From Watersipora subatra (lineage: Eukaryota; Bryozoa; Gymnolaemata; Cheilostomatida; Watersiporidae): 64,000 nucleotides of DNA. The stretch's first letter is position 1; each line of letters begins with the position of its first letter. The stretch lies in assembly GCF_963576615.1 (NCBI RefSeq), contig NC_088708.1:65264672-65328671 (forward strand), written 5' to 3'. The notes below the pieces were generated by a model. The model was not told the DNA's origin and searched no databases. It was given only the letters and a program-made list of their open reading frames with translations. This document shows positions 1 to 64,000 of this stretch, piece after piece. A program made the position numbers and the translations under genes.

Positions 1-498
1 TTACAAAGAGCACAACTAGAAAGTTATGTCCTAGCAAATGCTCTCAAATAACACTGCCGAGTGTTTACCAATTTGGAGTTGTCACTACATATATATTTGT
101 TGAAGATAACTCCTGACTAAGACTCAGTGATAAGCGTAGTTACAATCTGCCATTAGCTAACATCACTTATATGTGCCTTTCTGACTGAATAGTATGTCGT
201 GATATGAGGTATTGCCATTTGTATCTGCGTGTTGAATATGTTTATAGCTTTCTGACTGTTGACTATTTGAGATATGCTAGCTAAATTTATAGTACGAAGG
301 TGCACTCATAACAAAAATGCTTTAAAGTAGCTTCTAGGACACTCATGGCTTACTTCACTTAAACATCTTCCTGAGAGCAAGTCTACACTGGGAAAGTCAA
401 GACTCAAATTACGGAAGCAATGAGTTTTTTTAGCAAAAACTGGCAATGTACGGTAATATAAACTTTATAAAATTAATAACAAAGTTTATCAGTACCTT
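1..498. other. AT-rich non-coding DNA, nothing recognised
   Basis: No open frame, RNA gene or repeat is supported here. It lies beyond the 3' end of the receptor gene and borders the 18-bp satellite. Confidence 0.6.
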
Positions 499-3400
499 GT
501 AATCTAGTAATAACCTGTAGTGTAATATTAACCTGTAGTGTAATAGTAACCCGTAGTGTAAAAATAACCTTTAGTATAATAGTAACCTGTAGTGAAATAA
601 TAACCTGTAGTGTAATAGTAGCCTGTAGTGTAATAATAACCTGCAGTATAATAGTAACCTGTAGTGTAATAATAACCTGTAGTGTAATAGTAACCTGTAG
701 TGTAATAATAACCTGCAGTGTAATAATAACGTGTAGTGTAATAGTAACCTGTAGTGTAATAGTAGCCTGTAGTGTAATAGTAACCTGTACTGTAATAGGA
801 ACCTGTAGTGTAATAATAACCTGTAGTATAATAATAATAACCTACAGTGTAATAATAAACTGTAGTATAATGGTAACCTGTAGTGTATTAGTAATATGTA
901 GTACAATAGTAACCTGCAGTGTAATAATAACATGTAGTGTAATAGCAACCCGTAGTGTAATAGTAACCTATAGTATAATAGCAACCCGTAGTGTAATAAT
1001 AACCTGCAGTGTAATAGTAACCTGTAGTGTAATAGTAACCTGTAGTGTAATAGTAACCTGTAGTGTAAAAATAACCTTTAGTATAATAGTAACCTGTAGT
1101 TAAATAATAACCTGTAGTGTAATAGTAACCTGTAGTGTAATAGTAACCTGCGGTATAATAGTAACCTGTAGTGTAATAATAACCTGTAGTGTAATAGTAA
1201 CCTGTAGTGTAATAATAACCTGCAGTGTAAAAATAACGTGTAGTGTAATAGTAACCTGTAGTGTAATAGTAACCTGTAGTGTAATAGTAACCTGTAGTGT
1301 AATAGTAACCTGTAGTGTAATAATAACCTGTAGTATAATAATAATAACCTATAGTGTAATAATAAACTGTAGTATAATGGTAACCTGTAGTGTATTAGTA
1401 ACATGTAGTACAATAGTAACCTGCAGTGTAATAATAACATGTAGTGTAATAGCAACCCGTAGTGTAATAGTAACCTATTGTATAATAGCAACCCGTAGTG
1501 TAATAATAACCTGCAGTGTAATAGTAACCTGTAGTGTAATAGTAACCTGTAGTGTAATAGTAACCTGTAGTGTAATAGTAACCTGTAGTGTAATAGTAAC
1601 CTGTAGTGTAATAGTAACCTGTAGTGTAATAGTAACCTGTAGTGTAATAGTAACCTGTAGTGTAATAGTAACCTGTAGTGTAATAGTAACCTGTAGTGTA
1701 ATAGTAACCTGTAGTATAATAGTAACCTGTAGTGTAATAGTAACCTGTAGTGTAATAGTAACCTGTAGTGTAATAGTAACTTGTAGTGTAATAGTAAACC
1801 TGTAGTGTAATAATAACCTGTAGTGTAATAGTAACCTGTAGTGTAATAGTAACCTGTAGTATAATAGTAACCTATAGTGTAATAGTAACCTGTAGTGTAA
1901 TAGTAACCTGTAGTGTAATGATAACCTGTAGTGTAATAGTAACTTGTAGTGTAATAGTAACCTGTAGTGTAATAGTAACTTGTAGTGTAATAGTAACCTG
2001 TAGTGTAATAATAACCTGTAGTGTAATAGTAACCTGTAGTGTAATAGTAACCAGTAGTGTAATAGTAACCTGTAGTATAATAGTAACCTATAGTGTAATA
2101 GTAACCTGTAGTGTAATAGTAACCTGTAGTGTAATAGTAACCTGTAGTGTAATAGTAACCTGAAGTGTAATAGTAACCTGTAGTGTAATAGTAACATGTA
2201 GTGTTATAGTAACCTGTAGTGTAATAGTAACCTGTATTATAATAGTAACCTGTAGTGTAATAGTAACTTGTAGTGTAATAGTAACCTGTAGTGTAATAAT
2301 AACCTGTAGTGTAATAGTAACCTGTAGTGTAATAGTAACTTGTAGTGTAATAGTAACCTGTAGTGTAATAATAACTTGTAGTGTCATAGTAACCTGTAGT
2401 GTAATAGTAACCTGTAGTGTAATAGTAACCTGTAGTGTAATAGTAACCTGTAGTGTAATAGTAACCTGTAGTGTAATAGTAACCTGTAGTGTAATAATAA
2501 CTTGTAGTGTCATAGTAACCTGTAGTGTAATAGTAACCTGGAATGTAATAGTAACCTGTAGTGTAATAGTAACCTGTAGTGTAATAGTAACCTGTAGTGT
2601 AATAGTAACCTGTAGTGTAAAAGTAACCTGTGGTGTAATAGTAACCTGTAGTGTAATAGTAACCTGTAGTGTGATAATAACCTGTAGTGTAATAGTAACC
2701 TGTAGTGTAATAGTAACTTGTAGTGTAATAGTAACCTGTAGTGTAATAATAACTTGTAGTGTCATAGTAACCTGTAGTGTAATAGTAACCTGTAGTGTAA
2801 TAATAACCTGTAGTGTAATAGTAACCTGTAGTGTAATAGTAACCTGTAGTGTACTAGTAACCAGTAGTGTAATAGTAACCTGTAGTGTAATACTAACCTG
2901 TAGTATAATAATAATAACTTATAGTGTAATAGTAACCTGTAGTGTAATACTAACAAGTAGTGTAATAGTAACCTGTAGTGTAATAGTAACCTGAAGTGTA
3001 ATAGTAACCTGTAGTGTAATAGTAACATGTAGTGTAATAGTAACCTGTAGTGTAATAGTAACCTGTAGTGTAATAGTAACTTGTAGTGTAATAGTAACCT
3101 GTAGTGTAATAATAACCTGTAGTGTAATAGTAACCTGTAGTGTAATAGTAACTTGTAGTGTAATAGTAACCTGTAGTGTAATAATAACCTGTAGTGTAAT
3201 AGTAACCTGTTGTGTAATAGTAACTTGTAGTGTAATAGTAACCTGTAGTGTAATAATAACTTGTAGTGTCATAGTAACCTGTAGTGTAATAATAACCTGT
3301 AGTGTAATAATAACCTGTAGTGTAATAGTAACCTGTAGTGTAATAGTAACCTGTAGTGTACTAGTAACCAGTAGTGTAATAGTAACCTGTAGTGTAATAC

Positions 3401-4639
3401 TAACCTGTAGTATAATAATAATAACTTATAGTGTAATAGTAACCTGTAGTGTAATACTAACAAGTAGTGTAATAGTAACCTGTAGTGTAATCATAACCTG
3501 CAGTGTAATAGTAACCTGTAGTGTAATAGTAACCTGTAGTGTAATAGTAACCTGTAGTGTAATAGTAACCTGTAGTGTAATAGTAACCTGTAGTGTAATA
3601 GTAACCTGTAGTGTAATAGTAACCTGTAGTGTAATAGTAACCTGTAGTGTAATAGTAACCTGTAGTGTAATAGTAACCTGTAGTGTAATAGTAACCGGTA
3701 GTGTAATAGTAACCTGTAGTGTAATAGTAACCTGTAGTGTAATAGTAACCTGTAGTGTAATACTAACAAGTAGTGTAATAGTAACCTGTAGTGTAATCAT
3801 AACCTGCAGTGTAATAGTAACCTGTAGTGTAATAGTAACCTGTAGTGTAATAGTAACCTGTAGTATAATAGTAACCTGTAGTGTAATAGTAACCTGTAGT
3901 GTAATAGTAACATGTAGTGTAATAGTAACCTGTAGTGTAATAGTAACCTGTAGTGTAATAGTAACCTGTAGTATAATAGTAACCTGTAGTGTAATAGTAA
4001 CCTGTAGTGTAATAGTAACCTGTAGTGTAATAGTAACCTGTAGTGTAATAGTAACCTGTAGTGTAATAGTAACCTGTAGTATAATAGTAACCTGTAGTGT
4101 AATAGTAACCTGTAGTGTAATAGTAACCTGTAGTGTAATACTAACAAGTAGTGTAATAGTAACCTGTAGTGTAATCATAACCTGCAGTGTAATAGTAACC
4201 TGTAGTGTAATAGTAACCTGTAGTGTAATAGTAACCTGTAGTGTAATAGTAACCTGTAGTATAATAGTAGCCTGTAGTGTAATAGTAACCTGTAGTGTAA
4301 TAGTAACCTGTAGTGTAATAGTAACATGTAGTGTAATAGTAACCTGTAGTGTAATAGTAACCTGTAGTGTAATAGTAACCTGTAGTATAATAGTAACCTG
4401 TAGTGTAATAGTAATCTGTAGTGTAATAGTAACCTGTAGTGTAATAGTAACCTGTAGTGTAATAGTAACCTGTAGTGTAATAGTAACCGGTAGTGTAATA
4501 GTAACCTGTAGTGTAATAGTAACCTGTAGTGTAATAGTAACCTGTAGTGTAATAGTAACCTGTAGTGTAATAGTAACCTGTAGTGTAATAGTAACCTGTA
4601 GTGAAATATTAACTAGTAGTATAGTAGTAACTTGTAGTG
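499..4639. repeat. 18-bp satellite array, about 230 copies
   Basis: The unit TAATAGTAACCTGTAGTG recurs with point variants for about 4.1 kb. Because 18 is a multiple of three, several frames stay open by default, giving repeated VIVTCS on the plus strand and LLLHYR or VTITLQ on the minus strand; these are not genes. Variant units recur at exactly 507 bp (28 units plus 3 bp), for example the ATAATAATAA triplet variant and the GTACTAG variant at 2851 and 3358. Later blocks recur at 306 and 378 bp (marker GTAATACTAACAAG at 3451, 3757 and 4135). This is higher-order structure grown by unequal exchange. Confidence 0.97.
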
Positions 4640-4844
4640 CTGTAAATACTGTACAGAGCAGTATTTTTTGCATCTTGTAGTCTTATATTCCTGCGGAATG
4701 CAAGCACAGGTAGTGAATAGTTGCCAAGTTTGAAGGATTCGCTATACTACACAAAACTCCAATCGACCCAATTTGCTTTGTTTCTGCCCAGTTAATCAAA
4801 GTTACAATGGAATCAAGCATATATTGACACTGATAATGCTGCTA
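4640..4844. other. spacer, nothing recognised
   Basis: AT-rich spacer between the satellite and the first interspersed repeat, with no supported feature. Confidence 0.5.
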
Positions 4845-5075
4845 AATACTTAAAGGTTGACTGGCAACCAAATTCACATTACAGTTATTTGATATCAAAG
4901 TGTTCACCATGTCTTACTCTGCTGTGTTGTAGGTGCAAAATATGTGGAAATGTGATTACAAGCTCTTAAAAGCTCAAAAACGAACAGCTAATTGCAGCCT
5001 TCGCAGAAACGCCGTAAATAGGAATCTCTTTAATTTGACAAGGTACTCAAACATTGTGGTTATCTTTTTTGATGG
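4845..5075 (+). repeat. interspersed repeat family A, copy 1
   Basis: It starts near TTAAAGGTTGACTGGCAACC and carries the core ATGTGGAAATGTGATTACAA. It is an inverted partner of copy 2 about 0.5 kb away, and related to copies at 6335-6520 and 33590-33925. No transposase or RT is visible. The short frame through it is unconserved between copies and is not taken as a gene. Confidence 0.8.
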
Positions 5076-5384
5076 CATAAAATTAAAGGCCAATAAAAGA
5101 CTCAATATAAAATGTCTCGCAATCCTAGTTTAAGACAAACACTTCAGGTTCTACAGGAAAGTCCATATCAAATATAAATGCTCGCTACGTTGCAGTTTGG
5201 TTTCGGCTTGGTCTAATCATCTAGTCGTAAACTGACCATGTGACCCATACTTCCTGACAAAAAACGCGAACAATTTCTGCAGCATTTTTCGACTATTACT
5301 GTGACAGGTGACCAACAGGCTCGTCATGTTTGTTCGAGGGTGATACGCACTCCGGGTTGAGATTAAAAAATTAAACGAATTTTC
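5076..5384. other. spacer between inverted family A copies
   Basis: No gene is visible. It may be the 3' extension of copy 1, but no second copy supports this. Confidence 0.4.
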
Positions 5385-5770
5385 ACGGTAGATTTTGAGA
5401 TATCAATGCTCAAAGTGACAGCATTACAATGATGATGAAATAGATGCGTAATTACAATAGACATCGTTTTATTGAATGCGTGGATATATTTGTAAAAATA
5501 TTTTGACGAGAGAGGTTGCATGAAAGTGTAAACAGAAGCCATTCTGTTCAACTACGTCCCATTTAAGCCGTTTTGGAAAGGAATTCCAATAAACAGCGAT
5601 TTCCTGATGGCTGCGATTAACTGTTCGTTTTTGAGCTTTGAAGAGCTTGTAATCACATTTCTACATATTTTGAACCTACAACACAGCAGAGTAAGACATG
5701 ATGAATCTTTTGATACCAAATAACTGTAATGTAAATTTAGTTGCAAGTCAACCTTCAAGATTTCTTTACA
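5385..5770 (-). repeat. interspersed repeat family A, copy 2 (inverted)
   Basis: The reverse complement of 5560-5770 matches copy 1. The rest matches 33590-33730, including the shared string TGCATGAAAGTGTAAACAGA, so the family is at least about 335 bp long. With copy 1 it could form a long hairpin. Confidence 0.85.
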
Positions 5771-6334
5771 ACCCTGAGGAATATTCACTGAAAACTAGTG
5801 TTATGCTAACAGTTGATACTACATCTGTCACTACCGACTAGAATCGCTTTATAACAGCAGACATTTCTTTTCTAAAATCATTGTTAGAATTATATCAAAT
5901 ATTGGCACATGACTTTAGACACAAATTATAATAATCGATCAAAGCAAGGAACTCTCTAAAATAGTTAAATTAAAATACAAGCTATATAGAAAGCATAGAA
6001 AGTATTTGAAGCATCTTTATTATCCTTTTGTTGCAGCGCTTAAATTCGCTTTCAAAAGATTTCTAACGATCAGCAAAGTTTGAAGAGTAGAACAATCAAA
6101 ACATGAACTTTAAAGCTAACATTGTTTAGGAGTTAGTTTATACCATTCACTTTGAAATTTTAGGAACTAGCAGTTTTTTGTAACATGCTTTACATAGCTG
6201 GTCATGCTAATTAACTGATAGCATTTATATAAATGTACTATCTTATTAGTTTTGATCTTTAGTTTTAAATTGGAATTAAACAGAAGATTCAAATGATACA
6301 GTTCTATTTTTCACTTATTAATGATACTTAAAGT
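5771..6334. other. AT-rich spacer, nothing recognised
   Basis: No coding exon, RNA or repeat is supported. Confidence 0.5.
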
Positions 6335-6520
6335 TTGACCTGCAACAAAATTCACATTATGGTTATTTGTTAACAAATGATTCACCATGTCTTATTCTGT
6401 TGTTTTGTAGGTACAAAATATGTGGAAATGTGATTACAAGCTCTTAAAAGCTCAAAAACGAATACCTACAAATAACTATAATGTGAATTTTGTTGCAAGT
6501 CAACCTTTAATTTTATTCTT
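6335..6520. repeat. interspersed repeat family A, copy 3 (fold-back)
   Basis: A short family A copy whose two ends are inverted copies of one another: 6338-6385 pairs with about 6465-6512 around the core ATGTGGAAATGTGATTACAA. It looks like a snap-back derivative. Confidence 0.7.
6512..6517 (-). promoter_or_regulatory. candidate poly(A) signal AATAAA for the receptor gene
   Basis: The minus strand reads AATAAA about 430 nt past the stop codon. An ATTAAA at 6688-6693, closer to the stop, is an equally good candidate. Such hexamers are common in AT-rich DNA, so this is only a candidate for the 3' UTR end. Confidence 0.25.
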
Positions 6521-6944
6521 TTACTTCTTGCGTTAGGCTCATTTCTTCGCGCATATCAGTTGCTCTGTCTGAGGCATTGTAACTTATTTTTACTTCGCTA
6601 TAGCAATATACATGTTTGTGTGAAGTAAACTCAGTAACTCAGTATTCTTATAGCAAGTATTTTGTTATAAAGGAGCCTATTCAAAAATTTAATTGCATAA
6701 ACTCAGTCATTTAGGATCTGGGGCTACAGAAAGAGTTTTATGTAGCAGCCCAATTTATAAAAGTTCAAATAAAACTTGAACAAATAAACTTCTATTTGTA
6801 GTTAAACTGAAAAGCAAACAAGATCATAAAAATAAAAGTAAATGCTATATAACTTGATACGGTTCTGATTTGTTATATGGTGTCACTTTCAACTAAAAAC
6901 AAAATATAAAAAGCTGTCAGCAACTGACACAACAAGGCAGCAAA

Positions 6945-60686
<53,742 letters not shown>

Positions 60687-60835
60687 TATTATCAAGAAGT
60701 TGTTACGCAAAACAATTCTCTAACTAGGCTGGACCGTCTGCCCTACTTCACCTGCTTGGTTTGAACAGTTTCTACTATTCAACTGACAGGTATTCACAAG
60801 ATAAACCCGCTTACTGTGACACAATTAGCTCAGTC

Positions 60836-60848
60836 TCTGATTGGTTGA
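60836..60848 (-). promoter_or_regulatory. CCAAT box of the receptor gene promoter
   Basis: The minus strand reads TCAACCAATCAGAGA, an NF-Y consensus, 154 bp upstream of the start codon. Kept in the copy upstream of exon 1'. No TATA box is seen at a fitting place. Confidence 0.55.
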
Positions 60849-60849
60849 T

Positions 60850-63800
60850 TTTCATTTCACACTCCGTGGTTGGCACAAAAGATAAGAACGCGGCGCAATG
60901 AAGCGAAGAACAATAAAAGATTGAGCTTTCCGATCACGTTTGAGATACGTCAATGCAAAAGTAAACTGAATAATTGCTTCATGGTTTAAAGAATTAGATT
61001 GTAATTTAAAGTTTAAAACCCTGAATCTTTAACCAGACGGTTGCCTAAAGGCTTTACATGATTCGAAAATCAAACAAAGTAAGCATAAACAGTTTGGATA
61101 ATAAGAGCAAAAGAAGTTTTCACAACTGAGTTTACAGGCGCTTTCTACACAGTTGTACCACTTCTATTCACAAACTGAGGAAAAAATCAGTTTTAGGTAC
61201 AATTTTTGAGATAACATTCTGTTGATATTCTTTTCATATAATACTAACTTGTACTGAATTATTGCAGAAAAAAATTTCATTAATAAGTCAGCTTAAAAAT
61301 GTTCAGTCCACATGAATTTAACCTCAAACTAACCTGTTAGACTAAAATGATTGTTTCCATGTTGTTTCGATCTTTATTCGCAGATAAATGTAGCATCAGT
61401 TCTAATCACTTGAGCTTTCTAGTGGCAGTGGTGTTGAGCTGAATATCAGTTACCATTCACCTGTATTACCTTAGCAGGCCTTTTGCTATAGCAGGCTTAT
61501 TTTACAACATTTTATATGCCTGAGTCGTTAAAGGCATGAACAAACTTTGCTGTTGTTGAAGTTGAACTTACAATATGAAAAATGATCCGTAAAACTGTTA
61601 CTATTATTCTCTTTGCTGGGGCTTCTTTAGATTTTAGGCTACAAGTACTTGTGGTATTTTATTAAAGTTAGTAGACCCAGCGATTGCATAGCTATGGCCT
61701 TAAATGTGTGCATCAGTTATGACCTCCGCCCCCAAAATAAGGTTACCATAGAGTTATTTATAACTCTACAACCTCATGGCTAGCTTAAGGATTAACTTGG
61801 TTTATTCAAAGCAGGACAATAGAAATAGAGATAAGCATAATTAGCGCAGAGTTTGCTGACCTGAGTCGATATCCTACTCTAGAGTTGAGCGTTTGAGGGC
61901 AGCCAACTGATTACGAGCAGTTGGTAGGTCACCAGAAACATCTTAAACACCAAAACTGTAGTATAAAACTTTTGATTGTTAAACGTCCAACTCTCTCAGA
62001 ATTTTTAGAACAATAGCATATATCCATCAGCATTTGTCAATAGTTTACAGAATATCCTGAATTGTTGTATTGTTGAATTTTTAAATGTTTTAACAGTTCC
62101 ATATCAAAGGTACAACTTTAATGACTTTTTAGCAATAACAATAGTGATATTTTACAAATAGGATATTATTTGGGGCTTGGAGCTCTGTATTAAATGTAAA
62201 AAGGTTTCCGGTCTTCAGCAAGTATAATACCCAGAAGTCAACATAGTATAAAATATCTATAACTAGCAGTAAGCCTCGTGATGCCCGGAATCGCTTTCAT
62301 TTTTAACGAATGGCGTGCAGGTGGGTTTTTAAGAGGCTAGTTTTTAGAAACCAGACAGAGTTTCGCAACCAAATATTTTAAAGGATTGACAGAAGGCACA
62401 GAGCATTTGATGCAAGTTTGAATGAAAGTGACAAAAAAGTGTGGAAAGACATAGAGTTTCCACACCATATGACAAAGTGAGATTTATTAAAATGGATAAG
62501 TCAACAGTTGGAAAAATGCACAGAGTGGGTTTGACATAACTTTTAGCGATGCGGTAGTGTGATATTATCTTGTTAAAGCTTTAAATGCTGCCCCTTTAAA
62601 TGCTGACTCTTTAAGCCAAGCTTCAAGTTAGCAGAACAAGTACAAACATGGAGAGTAGCAGTAGCAAGCGTGTTTTGGTATAGATCTAATTTGGTGAGGC
62701 AAAAGTTGATGCTGTTGGAGCTGGAACTTGCATAAGCATTCAAATAGACACTTCTGTAACTGAAGTCCTTTATTCAATCCATAATGATGAGAACATCACC
62801 ACAGTATGTTGTTTATATCTAAAGTGGAACCTGTACAGGCTTATTACCTTTCATAAGTTCAAGTTAAATGAACCCAAGGCTTTTGTTGGCAAGATGAGTT
62901 ATGCTTTCTTAAGACAAGTCAATATTTGCTCAGATTTGCCAACTAGTAGCGGCTCATTCAAGTAAATGACAATTACCGTCCATAACAAAGATTCATTCTA
63001 TCGACAGGCATTTAAAGAATTTAAGCCGATCACATGGCAATTTGGAGATGTTAGAATTAGAGGTCGCCAGTTTTATAATAGCCATCTGGTACAGTGCATC
63101 AACATGACGCGGGAATTAGAAACAATAGCAGCGTAATTTCATATATGTTACCTAAGCGCATGAGCAAGGATCATAAGATTACACAGCACTCCTTGCGACT
63201 GAGTGATGAGCCTATATGCTAGTCACAAGATGCGCCCTTTACCAATACTTATTAAAATGTGATTGTTCCCTCATTTGTTTTCATTAACAATGTGATATGT
63301 ATAATGAGACAGTTGCAGCCTCTTTTTCACATGGCATAAAGCGAGTCAACTTTTACTGTTTTGCCACAAAGGAAAGCGTTCGAACTCAGCTGCTATCCTT
63401 CCCATTCTGTTTGCTCATTAGGTTCATTGAGATATGCGTCATTGAAGTATAGTACCTCGGTTAGGTCATGTCAGTATAAACATTAATTTGAGGCTGATAT
63501 GACATCAACTCAGCTTTGTCTGGTAGTTTATTGATCAAAGTTTATGTTTTTATTAGAAAGATACAGATAAGTTGCACGTGTAACTACTGACTGAAGAATA
63601 CCACAGTAAAAAAGTGGATCATTGCTAAACCGCAAGATTGTGACACATAGAAGAAAGAAATTCCACAAACACACTACAGCTCTTGTTTATCATGTGATGA
63701 AGAGCCACGCACTAGTTAAATCTTATAGCTACCGCAAGTTCTCTCTAAGTTCTTATATAGTAAGTTGAGAAGATTCAACTATAAAAAGGAGAGTATTAAT

Positions 63801-64000
63801 TTGCTTTCAGATTTACTGCCTAAAATGTACTTGATTTGAGATATGAAGTCCCGACACAGCTGTCATGCATATCTTGGAGATATGCAGCTGACATATGAAA
63901 TACTTTATACTCAATATAAAATATTAAAGTTCAAGTTATTCTATGCAAGACAGTTTTGTATTTAAGTTCCTTTGTTAGATATACATGTAGTTCTGCAAAG
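60850..64000. other. 5' flank of the receptor gene, nothing recognised
   Basis: About 3 kb of AT-rich DNA. A weak similarity between 62380-62480 and 45410-45510 (TTGACAGAAGGCACAGAGCAT-like) suggests an old interspersed repeat. No coding exon was found on either strand. Confidence 0.5.

Noticed and set aside
1174-1225. Calling the tail an ITAM (residue numbers of the protein, not bases)
   Set aside because: The second tyrosine is followed by E-K-P instead of x-x-L/I, so the paired ITAM spacing is not met; only an ITIM-like single site fits.
499-4639. Long open frames on both strands (up to 415 codons)
   Set aside because: The 18-bp unit is a multiple of three and has no stop in some frames; the frames are repeats of six residues with no start context or splice logic.
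60687-60710. Start of exon 1 at the upstream TTG
   Set aside because: TTG is not a usual start in animals; the first ATG after the in-frame stop is at 60686.

Overview
This is eukaryotic, AT-rich, repeat-laden genomic DNA. It has GT-AG introns, many satellites and several transposon classes, and no bacterial features. A marine invertebrate, probably lophotrochozoan (bryozoan- or mollusc-like), would fit the domain mix and the repeat style, but I cannot name the species.

Almost the whole window is one minus-strand gene. Assembling it by hand gave 20 coding exons from 60686 down to 6945. Every exon has a GT donor and an AG acceptor where one is needed, and every junction agrees in phase. The sum is 3678 nt, or 1225 codons plus stop. 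The protein is a single-pass receptor: signal peptide (exon 1), V-type Ig (2-3), C2-type Ig (4-5), three near-identical unusual Ig modules of two exons each (6-7, 8-9, 10-11), two PAN/Apple domains (12, 13), a beta-rich domain I cannot name (14), an FN3-like domain (15), a membrane-proximal beta-rich region (16-17), a transmembrane helix (18), and an 89-residue tail with an ITIM-like site and other tyrosine sites (19-20). No known orthologue is recognised.

The most interesting observation is in intron 7. A diverged copy of the promoter and signal-peptide exon lies at 42471-42522, with the same length (52 nt), the same splice phase, an open frame, a GT donor and a conserved upstream CCAAT box. 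From there an in-frame 895-residue receptor lacking the first three Ig domains could be made. The gene also shows tandem duplication of phase 1-1 Ig modules together with their introns. Two sequences that are single in one paralogous copy (near 38.6 kb and 42.25 kb) have become long minisatellites in the other (51.2-52.3 kb and 59.5-60.5 kb).

Layout: 0.5-4.6 kb is an 18-bp satellite with a 507-bp higher-order repeat. 4.8-6.5 kb holds interspersed repeats. 6.9-16.1 kb is the 3' half of the gene. 16.1-32.9 kb is a 16.7-kb intron with SINE-like, Helitron-like, pogo/Tigger-like and other TIR elements, microsatellites and a polypyrimidine tract. 32.9-39.0 kb holds Ig modules and an R2/NeSL-type LINE set in (TA)n. 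39-50.5 kb is intron 7 with a 30-bp satellite, a three-copy 0.5-kb repeat, the alternative first exon, a 20-bp satellite and a decayed LINE. 50.5-60.7 kb is the 5' part of the gene. 60.7-64 kb is the promoter and otherwise featureless flank.
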